Shown: piece after piece, positions 1 to 10,691 of the stretch
Layout of the letters: every line of letters starts with the position of its first letter
How positions within the stretch are numbered: the first letter of the stretch is position 1
Assembly (NCBI RefSeq): GCF_002910915.1
Contig: NZ_NEUF01000160.1
Location: 171,770 to 235,769 of the forward strand
Direction: 5' to 3'
DNA length: 64,000 bases
Source: Streptomyces sp. SM10
GTDB taxonomy: Bacteria; Actinomycetota; Actinomycetes; Streptomycetales; Streptomycetaceae
Program-made: the position numbers and the translations under genes
The notes under the pieces: generated by a model
Told to the model about the DNA's origin: nothing
The model's input: only the letters and a program-made list of their open reading frames with translations
Databases searched by the model: none

Positions 1-11
1 CCGCCGTCGTG

Positions 12-203
12 TCAGTCCTGGACCGTGATGGCCAGGGCCGGGCAGACCGCCGCGGCCTGCTGGACGTCGTCGGCCCGCTCCGACGGCGGCGCGGGGTCGA
101 GCAGTACCGCGATGCCGTCGTCGTCCTGGTCGAACACGTCGGCGGCGGCGACCACGCACTGCCCTGACGCCACGCACCTGTCCTGGTCGAGGGTCACCTT
201 CAT
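12..203 (-). CDS. 3Fe-4S-type ferredoxin, P450 redox partner
   Basis: A 63-aa protein with the short actinobacterial ferredoxin pattern: CVASGQC near the N-terminus and a late CPA motif, with an acidic middle (DVFDQDDDG). Only three cluster cysteines fit the pattern, which suggests a [3Fe-4S] cluster. It is cytoplasmic and would pass single electrons from the reductase at 1526-2713 to the P450 just upstream. The start at 203 is chosen because AAGGAG lies 5 nt before the ATG; a GTG at 209 is possible but leaves no room for a ribosome binding site. It is the last gene of a four-gene leftward unit. The family call is strong; the partner assignment rests on position. Confidence 0.9.
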   Translation of the reverse strand: MKVTLDQDRCVASGQCVVAAADVFDQDDDGIAVLLDPAPPSERADDVQQAAAVCPALAITVQD

Positions 204-254
204 GAGCACTCCTTCGTCGTCGGTGTCGCTTGGTGTGGATACGGGATGAGGGGG

Positions 255-1478
255 TCACCAGGCCACGGGCAGTTCGTGGACGCCGTAGACGGCTCCGTCG
301 TGCTTGAACGACAGCTGCTCCAGGCCGGTGTCCAGACGCAGGGTGGGGATGCGCCGGTAGAGAGTGCTGTAGACGACCTGCAGCTCCATGCGGGCCAGCG
401 GCTGGCCGAGGCACTGGTGCACGCCGAACCCGAAGGCGACGTGGCGCCGGGCGTCGCGCCGGAGGTCGAGCCGGTCGGGGTCGGAGAAGACCTCGGGGTC
501 ACGGTTGCCGATGTCGTTGGGCACGATGATCCCCTCCCCCGCCCGGATGACCTCGCCTGCGATCTCGATGTCCTCCCGAGCCACACGCCGCCGGCCGCCA
601 TGGGTGATGTTGAGGTAGCGCAGCAGCTCCTCGACGGCGCCGGCGACCGTCTTCGGGTCGTCCGTGTCGCGGAGCAGGGCGAGCTGATCCGGGTGTTCGA
701 GGAGGGCGAGGGTGCCCAGGGCGATCATGTTGGCGGTGGTCTCGTGTCCGGCGAGCAGCAGGAGTACGCCCATCTCCGCGGCCTCGAGGCGGGTCAGCTC
801 CCCCGCCTCGACGCGCGTGCCGAGTCCCGACAGGAGGTCGTCGGCGGGGCGGGCGATCTTGTCGCCCATCAGCTCGTCCAGGTACCCGGTCAGTCTGCCG
901 TGGGCAGCGGCCCGCTCCTCGGGCGCCGCGCTGCGGCTGATGAGGGCCCTGCTGTTCTCCTGGAAGAAGTCGTGGTCGGCGTACGGCACGCCGAGCAGTG
1001 CGCAGATCACGAGGGAGGGGACCGGGAGGGCGAACGCCTGGACGAGGTCGGTCCGGGCGGGGCCGGACAGCATCTCGTCGATGAGTCCGTCCACGATCTT
1101 CTGGACGGCGGGCCGCAGGGCCTCGACCCGCCTGATCGTGAACGGAGCCGTCACCATCCGCCGCTGACGGGCGTGTTCGGGGTCGTCCATCAGGATGAAG
1201 CTGAAGCCCGACCCCCTCAGCGGCGCGGGGCTGGGATAGCCGGGCCGGGTGACGTCGGCGCTGATCCTCGGGTCGGCGAGGAGGGTGCGCTGGTCGGTGT
1301 AGCGGGTCACCAGCCAGGGCGTGGTCCCGTCCCACAGGCGGACCTTCCTGAGCGGCCCCTGTTCCTGCTCGGCCTTCAGGGCGGGTGGCGGGTCGAACGG
1401 GCACCCCGTCGTCCGGGGCATCGGGAACTCCGCGGCCCCGGGCTCGTGGGCCTCGGGCGGACGTACCGAGCTGGTCAT
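255..1478 (-). CDS. Cytochrome P450, CYP105-like
   Basis: A 407-aa soluble bacterial P450. The I-helix oxygen-activation motif AGHETT is at residues 243-248, the K-helix ExxR at 284-287, and the heme loop FGFGVHQCLGQPLAR carries the axial cysteine at 356. The FGFGVHQCLGQ loop and the N-terminal PFDPPP segment are typical of the CYP105 family, which oxidises diverse small molecules using ferredoxin. Its start is an ATG inside a much longer open frame that has no homology upstream of it. The reductase ends 47 nt before the start and the ferredoxin begins about 50 nt after the stop, so all three are probably co-transcribed. The substrate cannot be told from sequence, and no biosynthetic cluster is visible nearby. 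Confidence 0.95.
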   Translation of the reverse strand: MTSSVRPPEAHEPGAAEFPMPRTTGCPFDPPPALKAEQEQGPLRKVRLWDGTTPWLVTRYTDQRTLLADPRISADVTRPGYPSPAPLRGSGFSFILMDDPEHARQRRMVTAPFTIRRVEALRPAVQKIVDGLIDEMLSGPARTDLVQAFALPVPSLVICALLGVPYADHDFFQENSRALISRSAAPEERAAAHGRLTGYLDELMGDKIARPADDLLSGLGTRVEAGELTRLEAAEMGVLLLLAGHETTANMIALGTLALLEHPDQLALLRDTDDPKTVAGAVEELLRYLNITHGGRRRVAREDIEIAGEVIRAGEGIIVPNDIGNRDPEVFSDPDRLDLRRDARRHVAFGFGVHQCLGQPLARMELQVVYSTLYRRIPTLRLDTGLEQLSFKHDGAVYGVHELPVAW

Positions 1479-1525
1479 CGCTTCCTCACTTCGTCGTGCG
1501 GTGGCTGACGTTGCGTCGACCGCGC

Positions 1526-2713
1526 TCACGGCGCGGACGGCTCGGGGGACAGGACAGGGCGGCCGATCTCGGGACGGCGCAGCCGTGCCTGTCTGGGCAT
1601 GTTCCAGCCGAGGACGCCGGCGACCCGGCCGTCGCGCTGGTAGCGGACCACGAAGCGCCCGGTCGCGGGGTCCCCCTCCACGACGGTGGCCTCGGCATCC
1701 GGACCGAGCCGGCCGTGGGCCTGGATCCGGGCGTCGAACTGGTCGGTCCAGAAATAGGGCACCGGGACGTACGGCCGGTCGGCGCCCAGGATGTTGTCCG
1801 CGACGGCGAGGGCCTGCTCGGTGGCGTTCGTACGGTTCTCCAGGCGGATCGGGGCACCGAAGAGTTCGTGGTGCCAGGCCGCCACGTCGCCGACGGCGTA
1901 GATTCCCTCCGCCGCCCGGCAACGGGAGTCGCAGAGGAGGCCGTCGTCGATGCTCAGCCCGCTGCCCGCCAGCCATCCGGTGGCGGGATCCGCGCCGATG
2001 GCGACCACGACCACCTCGGCCGGGAGCACCTCCCCGGTGTCCAGGCGCACTCCGCTCACCCGGCCCCGGGCAGCCGTCAGTCCGCCGACCGCCTCGCCGA
2101 GGCGCAGCCGCACGCCGTGCCCGGTGTGCAGGGCGGCGAGCCGGCCGGACACCAGGGGTCCGAACTGGGCCAGCATGGGCGCCGGCCGAGGACCGGCGAG
2201 GGTGACGTCCAGGCCCATGGAGCGTGCGGTGGCGGCGATCTCGGAGCCGAGCACCCCCTCCCCGACCACGACGAGCCGCCGCGAGGCAAGGAGGTCCGAC
2301 CGCAGTGCGAGCGCGTCGTCGAGTGTCCTCAGCACATGCACGCCCTCGGCGCCCCGGGCGCCCGGCAGGGATCTCGGCCGGAGCCCGGTGGCCACGACGA
2401 CGGTGTCGGGCTTCAGTTCGCGGCCCGACGCGGTGCGGACCGTGCGCGTCCCTGGATCGAGGCCGGCCGCCGGATCGCCGAGCAGGAGTTCCGCGTCCAG
2501 GGCCGCCAGGACCTCGGCGGTGCGCAGCCGGGTCGTGTCGGGGGATCTGGTGCCGGCCAGCACCTGTTTGGACAGGGGAGGGCGGTCGTAGGGCGGGTGG
2601 AGCTCGCCTCCGAGCAGCGTCAGCCGGCCGCGGTAGCCCTTGCGGCGCAGTGCCTCCGCGGTGGCCAGCCCGGCGGCGGACGCGCCGACCACGAGAACGT
2701 GGGAGGGGGTCAT
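1526..2713 (-). CDS. FAD-dependent ferredoxin reductase
   Basis: A 395-aa pyridine-nucleotide-disulfide oxidoreductase-like protein of the rhodocoxin/putidaredoxin reductase type. An FAD-binding Rossmann motif (VVGASAAGLATAEAL) opens the protein, PPYDRPPLSK follows, a second NAD(P)H Rossmann fold is VVVGEGVLGSEIAA, and a late GDVAAW motif binds FAD. It should take electrons from NAD(P)H and reduce the ferredoxin at 12-203 to feed the P450. The ATG at 2713 puts the Rossmann motif at the N-terminus as expected and gives the usual family length. It lies 91 nt downstream of the tetR-type gene in the same direction, so the regulator probably controls the whole unit. Confidence 0.9.
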   Translation of the reverse strand: MTPSHVLVVGASAAGLATAEALRRKGYRGRLTLLGGELHPPYDRPPLSKQVLAGTRSPDTTRLRTAEVLAALDAELLLGDPAAGLDPGTRTVRTASGRELKPDTVVVATGLRPRSLPGARGAEGVHVLRTLDDALALRSDLLASRRLVVVGEGVLGSEIAATARSMGLDVTLAGPRPAPMLAQFGPLVSGRLAALHTGHGVRLRLGEAVGGLTAARGRVSGVRLDTGEVLPAEVVVVAIGADPATGWLAGSGLSIDDGLLCDSRCRAAEGIYAVGDVAAWHHELFGAPIRLENRTNATEQALAVADNILGADRPYVPVPYFWTDQFDARIQAHGRLGPDAEATVVEGDPATGRFVVRYQRDGRVAGVLGWNMPRQARLRRPEIGRPVLSPEPSAP

Positions 2714-2804
2714 GGGGCCTCTGTTCTCGGCACCGGCAGCCCGCAGGGACCCGCTGGTGCGCGGATGGGGGGGAGGAGTGAGGGGAGGGGGAGACGCAGG
2801 GCCG

Positions 2805-3452
2805 TCAGCGGCAGCGCGTGACCGGGGCCGTCCAGAGTCCGACGACGGCGTCGATGAGGCCGGTGGCGGCCTCGTGCCAGTTCGTGCGGGGCGTGGCGGT
2901 GTTCGCGGCGAGCGCGCGTTCACGTTCCGCGCAGGTGTGGAGGATCAGGTTGCGGGACATCGCCGCACGCTCGACGTGGACGTCGGCCGGCAGGTCGGGC
3001 AGGCACCTGTTGAGCCCTTCGAGGGTGCGCAGCGTCGGCGGGCAGGCGAGCGACTCCTCGGCCATGATGTCCTGCAGTGCGGGGTCGGTCATGACCTGGG
3101 CGCAGAACCGCGCGAACCAGGTGGGACTGCCCAGGGCGGCCAGGTGCTCGGTGGTGGGGCGCACCAGGCAGGCAACCCACTCCCCTATGTCCGTGGGATC
3201 CTCGATTCCGGCCAGCAGGCGCGCACGGGCCTCCTCGATCTGCCGGCTGTGCTTCCGGGTGATCGCACGCACGAGGTCGGCCTTGGTCCCGAAGTGGTAG
3301 CCGACGGCGGCGTTGTTGCCCTGCTGCGCGGCTTCGCTGACCCCGCGGTTGGACACCCCGTAGACGCCGCGCTCGGCGAAGAGCCGCTCCGCCGCGTGCA
3401 GGATGAGCTCCCTGGTCCCCTCGGCCTGCTCGGCCTGCGCCGTCCGTTCCAT
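2805..3452 (-). CDS. TetR family transcriptional regulator
   Basis: A 215-aa regulator with an N-terminal helix-turn-helix of TetR type (ELILHAAERLFAERGVYG, then AVGYHFGTKADL) and a variable helical ligand-binding C-terminal domain. The start at 3452 is preferred because AGGAG sits 7 nt upstream; an upstream start at 3485 would add only a basic stretch. It heads the leftward reductase/P450/ferredoxin unit and is the likely ligand-responsive repressor. A short imperfect inverted repeat (GTCA-N6-TGAC, 3512-3525) just upstream is a weak operator candidate. The inducing ligand is unknown and may be the P450 substrate. Confidence 0.9.
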   Translation of the reverse strand: MERTAQAEQAEGTRELILHAAERLFAERGVYGVSNRGVSEAAQQGNNAAVGYHFGTKADLVRAITRKHSRQIEEARARLLAGIEDPTDIGEWVACLVRPTTEHLAALGSPTWFARFCAQVMTDPALQDIMAEESLACPPTLRTLEGLNRCLPDLPADVHVERAAMSRNLILHTCAERERALAANTATPRTNWHEAATGLIDAVVGLWTAPVTRCR

Positions 3453-3744
3453 GCGCCGTCTCCTCGGTCGAGGCGTTCGGGGCATCCAGGCAATCCGGCC
3501 CGGCCACGTCGGTCAAGCAGCTGACTTAAAGATGGCCGAGATGGTCACACACCTGCCGCGGGAGGGTCTCCGGACCTCCGCTTCGCCCGTCCCACCTGCC
3601 ACGACCGGTCCGCGGGTGCCGGTCGCCCGGGTGACGTCCGCCGCCGCGCACCACGCCCCGCGCCCGGCACGGCCCGGTGAGTGGAGCCCCTCATGCCCGT
3701 GGGGAATTGGCGCAAATCCGAAGGGCGCGCCAGGACCGCGTGGC

Positions 3745-3852
3745 GTCCTGACCGCTTTCGCTCAGGCCTCCTGCGGCAACGTCCTGAACGCGTTCGCGCA
3801 GGCGCCTCCTCGCGGTGGCCCGACGGCTTTCGCGCACACCCCGTACCTGTCA
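3745..3852. repeat. Three degenerate 36-bp tandem repeats
   Basis: Three consecutive 36-bp units begin at 3745, 3781 and 3817. The shared core is a CCTGAmCGCkTTCGCkCAGGC-like block, with copies 1 and 2 more alike than copy 3. The array fills most of the gap between the tetR promoter region and the flavodoxin-like gene and ends 6 bases before that gene's stop. The rest of 3453-3744 holds no gene that I recognise. It could be a decayed coding repeat (one frame reads LTAFAQA / LNAFAQA / PTAFAHT) or a cis-acting repeat. Confidence 0.5.
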
Positions 3853-3857
3853 GGACC

Positions 3858-4310
3858 TCACTCCATCAGTCCGGCGGCGACGGTCGCCCCCAGCTCCCAG
3901 CACGCCTCGGTGTCGGCCCTGCCCGGCTCGCCGGTGAGGGTCACGGCGTCGGCCGTACGGCGCCATCCGAGACCCGTGGTGATCGCCTCGATGCCCCGGA
4001 CGGCGCCGGTGACGTCGTTGCCGCCGTGGACGTAGTAGCCGAAGGGCCGGCCCTTCGTCGCGTCCAGACACGGGTAGTAGACCTGGTCGAAGAAGTGCTT
4101 CAGGGCGCCCGACATGTATCCGAGGTTCGCCGGGGTACCGAGCAGGTAGCCGTCGGCGGCGAGCACGTCGGACGCCGTGGCGGCGAGCGCGGCCCGCCGC
4201 ACGAGGCGTACGCCTTCGATGTCGTCCGTCGTCGCGCCGGAGACCACCGCCTCGAACAGCGCCTGGCAGTTGGGCGAGGGCGTGTGATGCACGATCAGCA
4301 GAGTGGCCAC
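3858..4310 (-). CDS. Flavodoxin/NAD(P)H-dependent FMN reductase-like protein
   Basis: A 150-aa flavodoxin-fold protein. The N-terminal strand ends in HHTPSPNCQALFEAV, matching the FMN-phosphate loop of the flavodoxin-like/iron-sulfur flavoprotein family. A TPANLGYMSGALKHFFDQ motif in the middle is typical of the same group, where it contacts the isoalloxazine ring. It probably binds FMN and reduces quinones or other small acceptors in the cytosol. The GTG start at 4310 places the first beta strand (TLLIVHH) at the very N-terminus; upstream frame sequence shows no homology. It is separated from copA by a strong hairpin, so it probably has its own promoter. Confidence 0.8.
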   Translation of the reverse strand: MATLLIVHHTPSPNCQALFEAVVSGATTDDIEGVRLVRRAALAATASDVLAADGYLLGTPANLGYMSGALKHFFDQVYYPCLDATKGRPFGYYVHGGNDVTGAVRGIEAITTGLGWRRTADAVTLTGEPGRADTEACWELGATVAAGLME

Positions 4311-4348
4311 ACCTCCAGACCCTGCCGCTCCGGCCCGCCGGACGCAAA

Positions 4349-4380
4349 CCCCGGGGCGCGTGTCGCCACGCGCCCCGGGG
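4349..4380 (-). terminator. Hairpin terminator of copA
   Basis: Perfect 14-bp inverted repeat (arms 4349-4362 and 4367-4380) with a 4-base TCGC loop, starting 10 bases past the copA stop codon. There is no U-tract, which is normal for intrinsic terminators in very high-GC actinomycetes. Confidence 0.75.
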
Positions 4381-4390
4381 GACATGCGTC

Positions 4391-6655
<2,265 letters not shown>

Positions 6656-6684
6656 GTCCTGCTCCTCGTCCGAACGGGACCGGT

Positions 6685-6782
6685 ATACCCCTGCCGGGTA
6701 TCCATTTCCTCTCCAGATATACCCCCCATCGGTATCCTTGGCAAGTCACCCCGGGACCCTTGGGCATACCCCTGTAGGGTAT
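6685..6782. promoter_or_regulatory. Three CsoR-type copper operators upstream of copA
   Basis: Three 17-bp inverted repeats share the layout ATACCC-N5-GGGTAT: 6685-6701 (perfect arms), 6719-6735 (right arm CGGTAT, one mismatch) and 6766-6782 (perfect). They are spaced 34 and 47 bases apart, start 30 bases from the copA start codon, and match the operator known for the Cu(I)-responsive repressor CsoR. The promoter of copA must lie among them. The third copy abuts the truncated SDR reading frame and could also have served a rightward promoter. Confidence 0.85.
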
Positions 6783-7328
6783 GGACTCGATCATTCCCCG
6801 TACGTCCTGACCGAGGCACTGATCGACGCACTCGCCTCCGCGGCGCCGAGCCGCATCGTGAACGTCACGTCGAGCGCGATCGCCGCGGCGCAGACCGTCT
6901 TCGACGACGCCGAACCGCCGGGCCCCCACTACGGCCTGGCCGTCACCGGGCGGGCCGAGCCGGCCCATCTCGCGTACTCGATGGAGCTCGCCGGGCGGCT
7001 GGAGCCCCGGGGCATCGCGGTCCTCGCCGCCGATCCCGGCGCCGCCGCCACCGACAACGCCTCGCACATGACCATCGACATCCTGCCGCCGGCCCTGCGG
7101 CCGCACTGGGAGCAGATCCAGCAGGCTGTCTCGGCACACGTCACCTCCGCCGCGACGGGTCCCCTGGCCGCGGCCACCGATCCGGCCCTGGAGGGGCGCA
7201 CCGGACTGGTCGTCGGACCCGCCGGGACCGTGGACGAGACGCTCCTGGCGTTCGTCACCCCCGAGCTCACCGCGGCCGTACGCACCTGGACGGCCAGGCT
7301 CATGGCGACGGCCGGCAGTGCGTCCTGA
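6783..7328 (+). pseudogene. 5'-truncated short-chain dehydrogenase remnant
   Basis: About 180 codons in frame resemble the C-terminal two thirds of a short-chain dehydrogenase: a helix-4 stretch (HSPYVLTEALIDALASAAP) leads into the beta-5 motif SRIVNVTSSA, followed by later helices. The N-terminal Rossmann half with the TGxxxGxG cofactor motif is absent. Homology begins immediately after the third CsoR box with no ribosome binding site, so a deletion or rearrangement has removed the 5' half. The catalytic YxxxK lysine is also not evident in the expected place, where AYSMELAGRL is seen. The product, if made, should be inactive as a dehydrogenase. Confidence 0.7.
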
Positions 7329-7538
7329 CGGGCGGTCGGAGGGGCGGACATGACGCCTCTCGCGTGGGAAGCCGGCGCGCCTACCGGCTGCCGGTACCGA
7401 CTCGCCGTGTTGTCGGCTCGCGACTTCCGGCCCGGTCGGCGGATGAACTCGCGGTGGTCCTCAGCCTTGAGCCGAGTGTGCTCCGCCGACATGAAGTGAG
7501 CCCGATCGGGCACGTCCTGGCACCAGCACCGCGCCCTG

Positions 7539-7566
7539 GCCGGTCCGCTCGCTCTCCCGGACCGGC
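7539..7566 (-). terminator. Hairpin downstream of glucarate dehydratase
   Basis: Perfect 9-bp inverted repeat (GCCGGTCCG, 7539-7547; CGGACCGGC, 7558-7566) with a 10-base loop, 21 bases past the gudD stop. It is placed to end the leftward glucarate transcript. The remaining 7329-7538 shows no gene that I recognise. Confidence 0.55.
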
Positions 7567-7586
7567 TTCCCCGCCCCGGCGCGCGA

Positions 7587-8915
7587 CTACCGCACCAGGC
7601 AGGGCCGCTTGGCGTCGAACGTCCAGCCGGGGATGAGGTACTGCATGGCGTCGGCGTCGTCGCGCGCCCCCAGCGCCTCCTTCCTGTACAGCTCGTGGGC
7701 CGCGAGCAGGCGGTCCATGTCGAGCTCGACACCCAGGCCGGGGGCGTCGGGGACGGCGATCTCGCCGCCGGTGATCCGGGGCGGGTTCACCGTGAGCCGC
7801 TCCAGACCCTCCTGCCAGATCCAGTGCGTGTCCAGGGCGTTGTACGCACCCGGGGCGGCGGCTCCGCAGTGGGTGATCATGGCGAGGGAGATGTCGAAGT
7901 GGTTGTTGGAGTGGCAGCCCCAGGTCAGCCCCATCGCGTTGCAGAGCTGCGCCACGCGCACCGAGCCCTGCATGGTCCAGAAGTGCGGGTCGGCCAGCGG
8001 GATGGACACGGACTGCAGGGCCAGGGCGTGGGTGAGCTGCCGCCAGTCGGTGGCGATCATGTTGGTCGCGGTCGGAAGCCCCGTGGCGCGGCGGAATTCG
8101 GCGAGGATCTCGCGCCCCGAGTAGCCGTCCTCCGCCCCGCAGGGGTCCTCGGCGTAGGCCAGGGTGTCCACCAGCGGGGAGCACAGCTCGATCGCTTCCC
8201 GCAGCGACCAGGCACCGTTGGGGTCCAGGGTGATGCGCGCGGCGGGGAAGCGGGCCTTCAGCGCGCGTACGGCCGCGGCCTCCTCCGCGCCCTCGATGAC
8301 GCCGCCCTTGAGCTTGAAGTCCTGGAATCCGTAGAGGTCGTGGACGGCCTCGGCCTGGCGGACGATCGCCTCGGGAGTGAGGGCCTCCTCGTGCCGGATG
8401 CGGTACCAGTCGACGTCGGAGGAGGGCTCGCGGACGTAGTCGAGGCCGGTGCGGTCGGGGTCGCCGACGTAGAAGAGGTAGCCCAGCACCCGTACGGAGT
8501 CGCGCTGCCGCCCGTCTCCCAGCAGCGCGGCGACCGGGACGTCGAGGTGCCGGCCGAGCAGGTCGAGCAGCGCCGACTCCACGGCCGTGACGGCGTGCAC
8601 GGTGGTCCGCAGGTCGAAGGTCTGGGCGCCCCGTCCGCCCGAGTCCCGGCCGGCGAAGCGGCTCCCGATCTCCCGCAGGAGGCGCTTGTAGTCACCCACC
8701 TTCGCGCCGACGACCAGCGGCCCGGCGTCCCGCAGGGTCCGGGTGATCTTCTCGCCCCCGGGCACCTCCCCCAGTCCCGTACGGCCCTCGGAGTCCTTGA
8801 GGACGACGATGTTGCGGGTGAAGAAGGGGCCGTGGGCGCCGGAGAGGTTCAGCTCCATGCAGTCACGGCCGGCGACGGGATAGACGGCGAAGTGGGTGAC
8901 GGTCGGCTGGTTCAT
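7587..8915 (-). CDS. gudD: Glucarate dehydratase
   Basis: A 442-aa enolase-superfamily protein that dehydrates D-glucarate to 5-dehydro-4-deoxyglucarate in the cytosol. It follows the E. coli GudD pattern from end to end: the N-terminal [13 protein letters not shown], the catalytic KLK within DFKLKGG, Mg2+ ligands in LDPNGAW and EDP, the catalytic HSNNHFDIS loop, and the C-terminal [11 protein letters not shown]. Length is normal. It is the distal gene of a leftward unit after gntP (48-nt gap) and the kdgD remnant, with a divergent IclR regulator. The enzyme looks intact although the next pathway enzyme has been deleted. Confidence 0.93.
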   Translation of the reverse strand: MNQPTVTHFAVYPVAGRDCMELNLSGAHGPFFTRNIVVLKDSEGRTGLGEVPGGEKITRTLRDAGPLVVGAKVGDYKRLLREIGSRFAGRDSGGRGAQTFDLRTTVHAVTAVESALLDLLGRHLDVPVAALLGDGRQRDSVRVLGYLFYVGDPDRTGLDYVREPSSDVDWYRIRHEEALTPEAIVRQAEAVHDLYGFQDFKLKGGVIEGAEEAAAVRALKARFPAARITLDPNGAWSLREAIELCSPLVDTLAYAEDPCGAEDGYSGREILAEFRRATGLPTATNMIATDWRQLTHALALQSVSIPLADPHFWTMQGSVRVAQLCNAMGLTWGCHSNNHFDISLAMITHCGAAAPGAYNALDTHWIWQEGLERLTVNPPRITGGEIAVPDAPGLGVELDMDRLLAAHELYRKEALGARDDADAMQYLIPGWTFDAKRPCLVR

Positions 8916-8963
8916 GCGGGTCGGACTCCTTGGGTACGAGTGGGGCGGGCCGGGGATGGGAGT

Positions 8964-10301
8964 TCAGAGACCGAGGGTGTCGAGCGCCCGCTCCGCCGCC
9001 AGGACTCCGCCGAGTCCGAGGACGGCGAGGACGGTCGTGTAGCCGGTACGGACCTTGATCGCCTGGACGACCGAGAGGTTGAAGTACTCCTTGAAGAGCC
9101 AGAATCCCGGGTCGTTGACGTGGGAGAAGGCGATCGACCCGCACGAGACGGCGAGCACCATCATCTCGGGGTGGGTGCCGCTGCCCGCCAGGAGCGGCAG
9201 CACCACGCCGGAGGCGGTGACCACGGCGACGGTCGCCGAGCCGAGCGCGATGCGCAGGATGGCCGCGATGAGCCAGGCGAGGATGATCGGCGAGATCGAC
9301 CAGTGCTCGGTGATGTCCTTGATGTAGTCGGATGTCCCGCCTTCGACGAGGACGTTCTTGAAGGCGCCGCCCGCGCCGATGACCAGCAGGATCATCGCCA
9401 TCGCCCGGGCCGCGGAGGCGCAGGAGGCGCTGACGTCGGCCAGGCTGCGGCCGATCCGTGGTCCGAGGGCCCAGGCCGCCAGGATCAGGGCGAGCAGGAG
9501 GGCTATGGGCGCGGAGCCGATGAAGGCGACCCCGTGGAGGAAGGGGCTCTCGCCGGTCGTGAGCATGTCGGTCACGGCCGCACCGGCGATCAGCACCACC
9601 GGGAAGAGGGCGACGAACAGCGACCAGCCCATGCCGGGCATCTCCTCGTCGGTGAACTCGCGCTCACTGACGAGGCCCTTGGGTATGGAGGGGTTCATCG
9701 CCCTGACGAACGGCAGGCGCGGCCACACGAGCGCGACCAGCGCACCGGCGGGCACCGCGATGAACAGGCCGTAGACGAGGGTGTGTCCGACGGAGGCGTG
9801 GAAGGTCGCGGCGACGGCGGTGGGTCCGGGGTGCGGCGGCAGGAAGCTGTGCATGGTCGAGAGCGAGATCGACATCGGCAGGCCCACCCAGAGCAGGTTC
9901 ACGCCGGTGGCCCTGACGAGGGTGAAGGCGATGGGCACGATGATGATGAAGGCGACCTCGTAGAACATGGTCACGCCGATGAGCATGGACGTGACCACCA
10001 TGGCCAACTGCACCCCGCGCGGCCCGAAGGCGTCGAGCAGCTTGCCCGCGATCCGCTGGGCCGCTCCGGAGTCGCCCATCACCCGGCCGACCATGGCGCC
10101 GAGTCCGATGGTGAGCATGGTGTCGCCGATCTGGCCCCCGATGCCGGCGGAGAGGACGTCCGGGATCTCGACGGCGGGGATCCCCTGGACCAACGCGACG
10201 CCGACCGCCACGAGGAGGAGCGCGGCGAAGCCGTTGAGCTTCATACGGGTCATCAGGAGCAGCAGCACGAGAACGCTGATCCCGACCACGAGGAGCGGCA
10301 T
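8964..10301 (-). CDS. GntP family gluconate/glucarate permease
   Basis: A 445-aa polytopic inner-membrane transporter of the GntP family with roughly 12 hydrophobic segments. Family signatures include GGQIGDTMLTIGLGAMVGRV and the loop STMHSFLPPHPGPTAVA. It should import a sugar acid by proton symport. Position between gudD and the kdgD remnant suggests D-glucarate or galactarate rather than gluconate as substrate; that is inference from context. The ATG start at 10301 opens directly with a membrane segment (PLLVVGISVLVLLLL). Confidence 0.9.
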   Translation of the reverse strand: MPLLVVGISVLVLLLLMTRMKLNGFAALLLVAVGVALVQGIPAVEIPDVLSAGIGGQIGDTMLTIGLGAMVGRVMGDSGAAQRIAGKLLDAFGPRGVQLAMVVTSMLIGVTMFYEVAFIIIVPIAFTLVRATGVNLLWVGLPMSISLSTMHSFLPPHPGPTAVAATFHASVGHTLVYGLFIAVPAGALVALVWPRLPFVRAMNPSIPKGLVSEREFTDEEMPGMGWSLFVALFPVVLIAGAAVTDMLTTGESPFLHGVAFIGSAPIALLLALILAAWALGPRIGRSLADVSASCASAARAMAMILLVIGAGGAFKNVLVEGGTSDYIKDITEHWSISPIILAWLIAAILRIALGSATVAVVTASGVVLPLLAGSGTHPEMMVLAVSCGSIAFSHVNDPGFWLFKEYFNLSVVQAIKVRTGYTTVLAVLGLGGVLAAERALDTLGL

Positions 10302-10381
10302 GTCGGTTCCCCTTCGAACTGTCGGACTGTGGGAGCACCGGCCGGGGGCGACAGGCCGGCGCGGTGGGGTGGGGTGGGGGC

Positions 10382-10600
10382 TCAGGCGGTGCGGTGCCGC
10401 GGGGCGCCGACCAGGTCCGGCCCGGCGTCGAGGATCTTCGCCAGGCCGGCGAGGTCGGCCGGGCCCGGGTCGGTGAGCGGGGCGCGCACGGGGCCGACGG
10501 CGAGGGGGAAGGAGTGCGCCCCGCCCGCCATGCCGTCCCGCAGCCGCTGGGCGAGGCCTTCGGTCTCCGCGCTGAACCGCTCCACAATCCTCATCCTCAT
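10382..10600 (-). pseudogene. kdgD: kdgD with internal deletion (5-dehydro-4-deoxyglucarate dehydratase)
   Basis: A 72-codon frame joins two ends of a gene that is normally about 300 codons. LAQRLRDGMAGGAHSFPL fits the N-terminus of DapA-family 5-dehydro-4-deoxyglucarate dehydratase, and VGPVRAPLTDPGPADLAGL fits its C-terminus. The whole TIM barrel with the Schiff-base lysine is missing, so the product cannot be active. The deletion is in frame and the gene still sits first in the gntP-gudD unit. Start codons at 10600, 10594 or 10585 are all possible. Without this enzyme the glucarate route stalls unless a second copy exists elsewhere. Confidence 0.7.
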
Positions 10601-10625
10601 ATGCAGATGGCGTGCATGTATGAGA
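10596..10625. promoter_or_regulatory. Imperfect inverted repeat between kdgD remnant and iclR-type gene
   Basis: CTCATATGCA starting at 10596 faces TGCATGTATGAG ending near 10624. It is a near-palindrome with a two-base insertion in one arm, lying in the divergent promoter region. Its AT-richness and position suit an operator for the adjacent IclR regulator. This is inference from position and symmetry only. Confidence 0.5.
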
Positions 10626-10691
10626 ACGGAGGTTAGGCGGGTGAACGCGACGGGGTCAATGGGTGCGGCGGCCCGGACCTAGGATGTGCGG

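Noticed and set aside
7381-7586. Short leftward frame reading FMSAEHTRLKAEDHREFIRR
   Set aside because: No recognisable family, no ribosome binding site, and it overlaps the hairpin after gudD.
7695-10682. A 995-codon + strand frame across gudD, gntP and kdgD
   Set aside because: It is antisense to three recognisable genes and contains no domain-like pattern.
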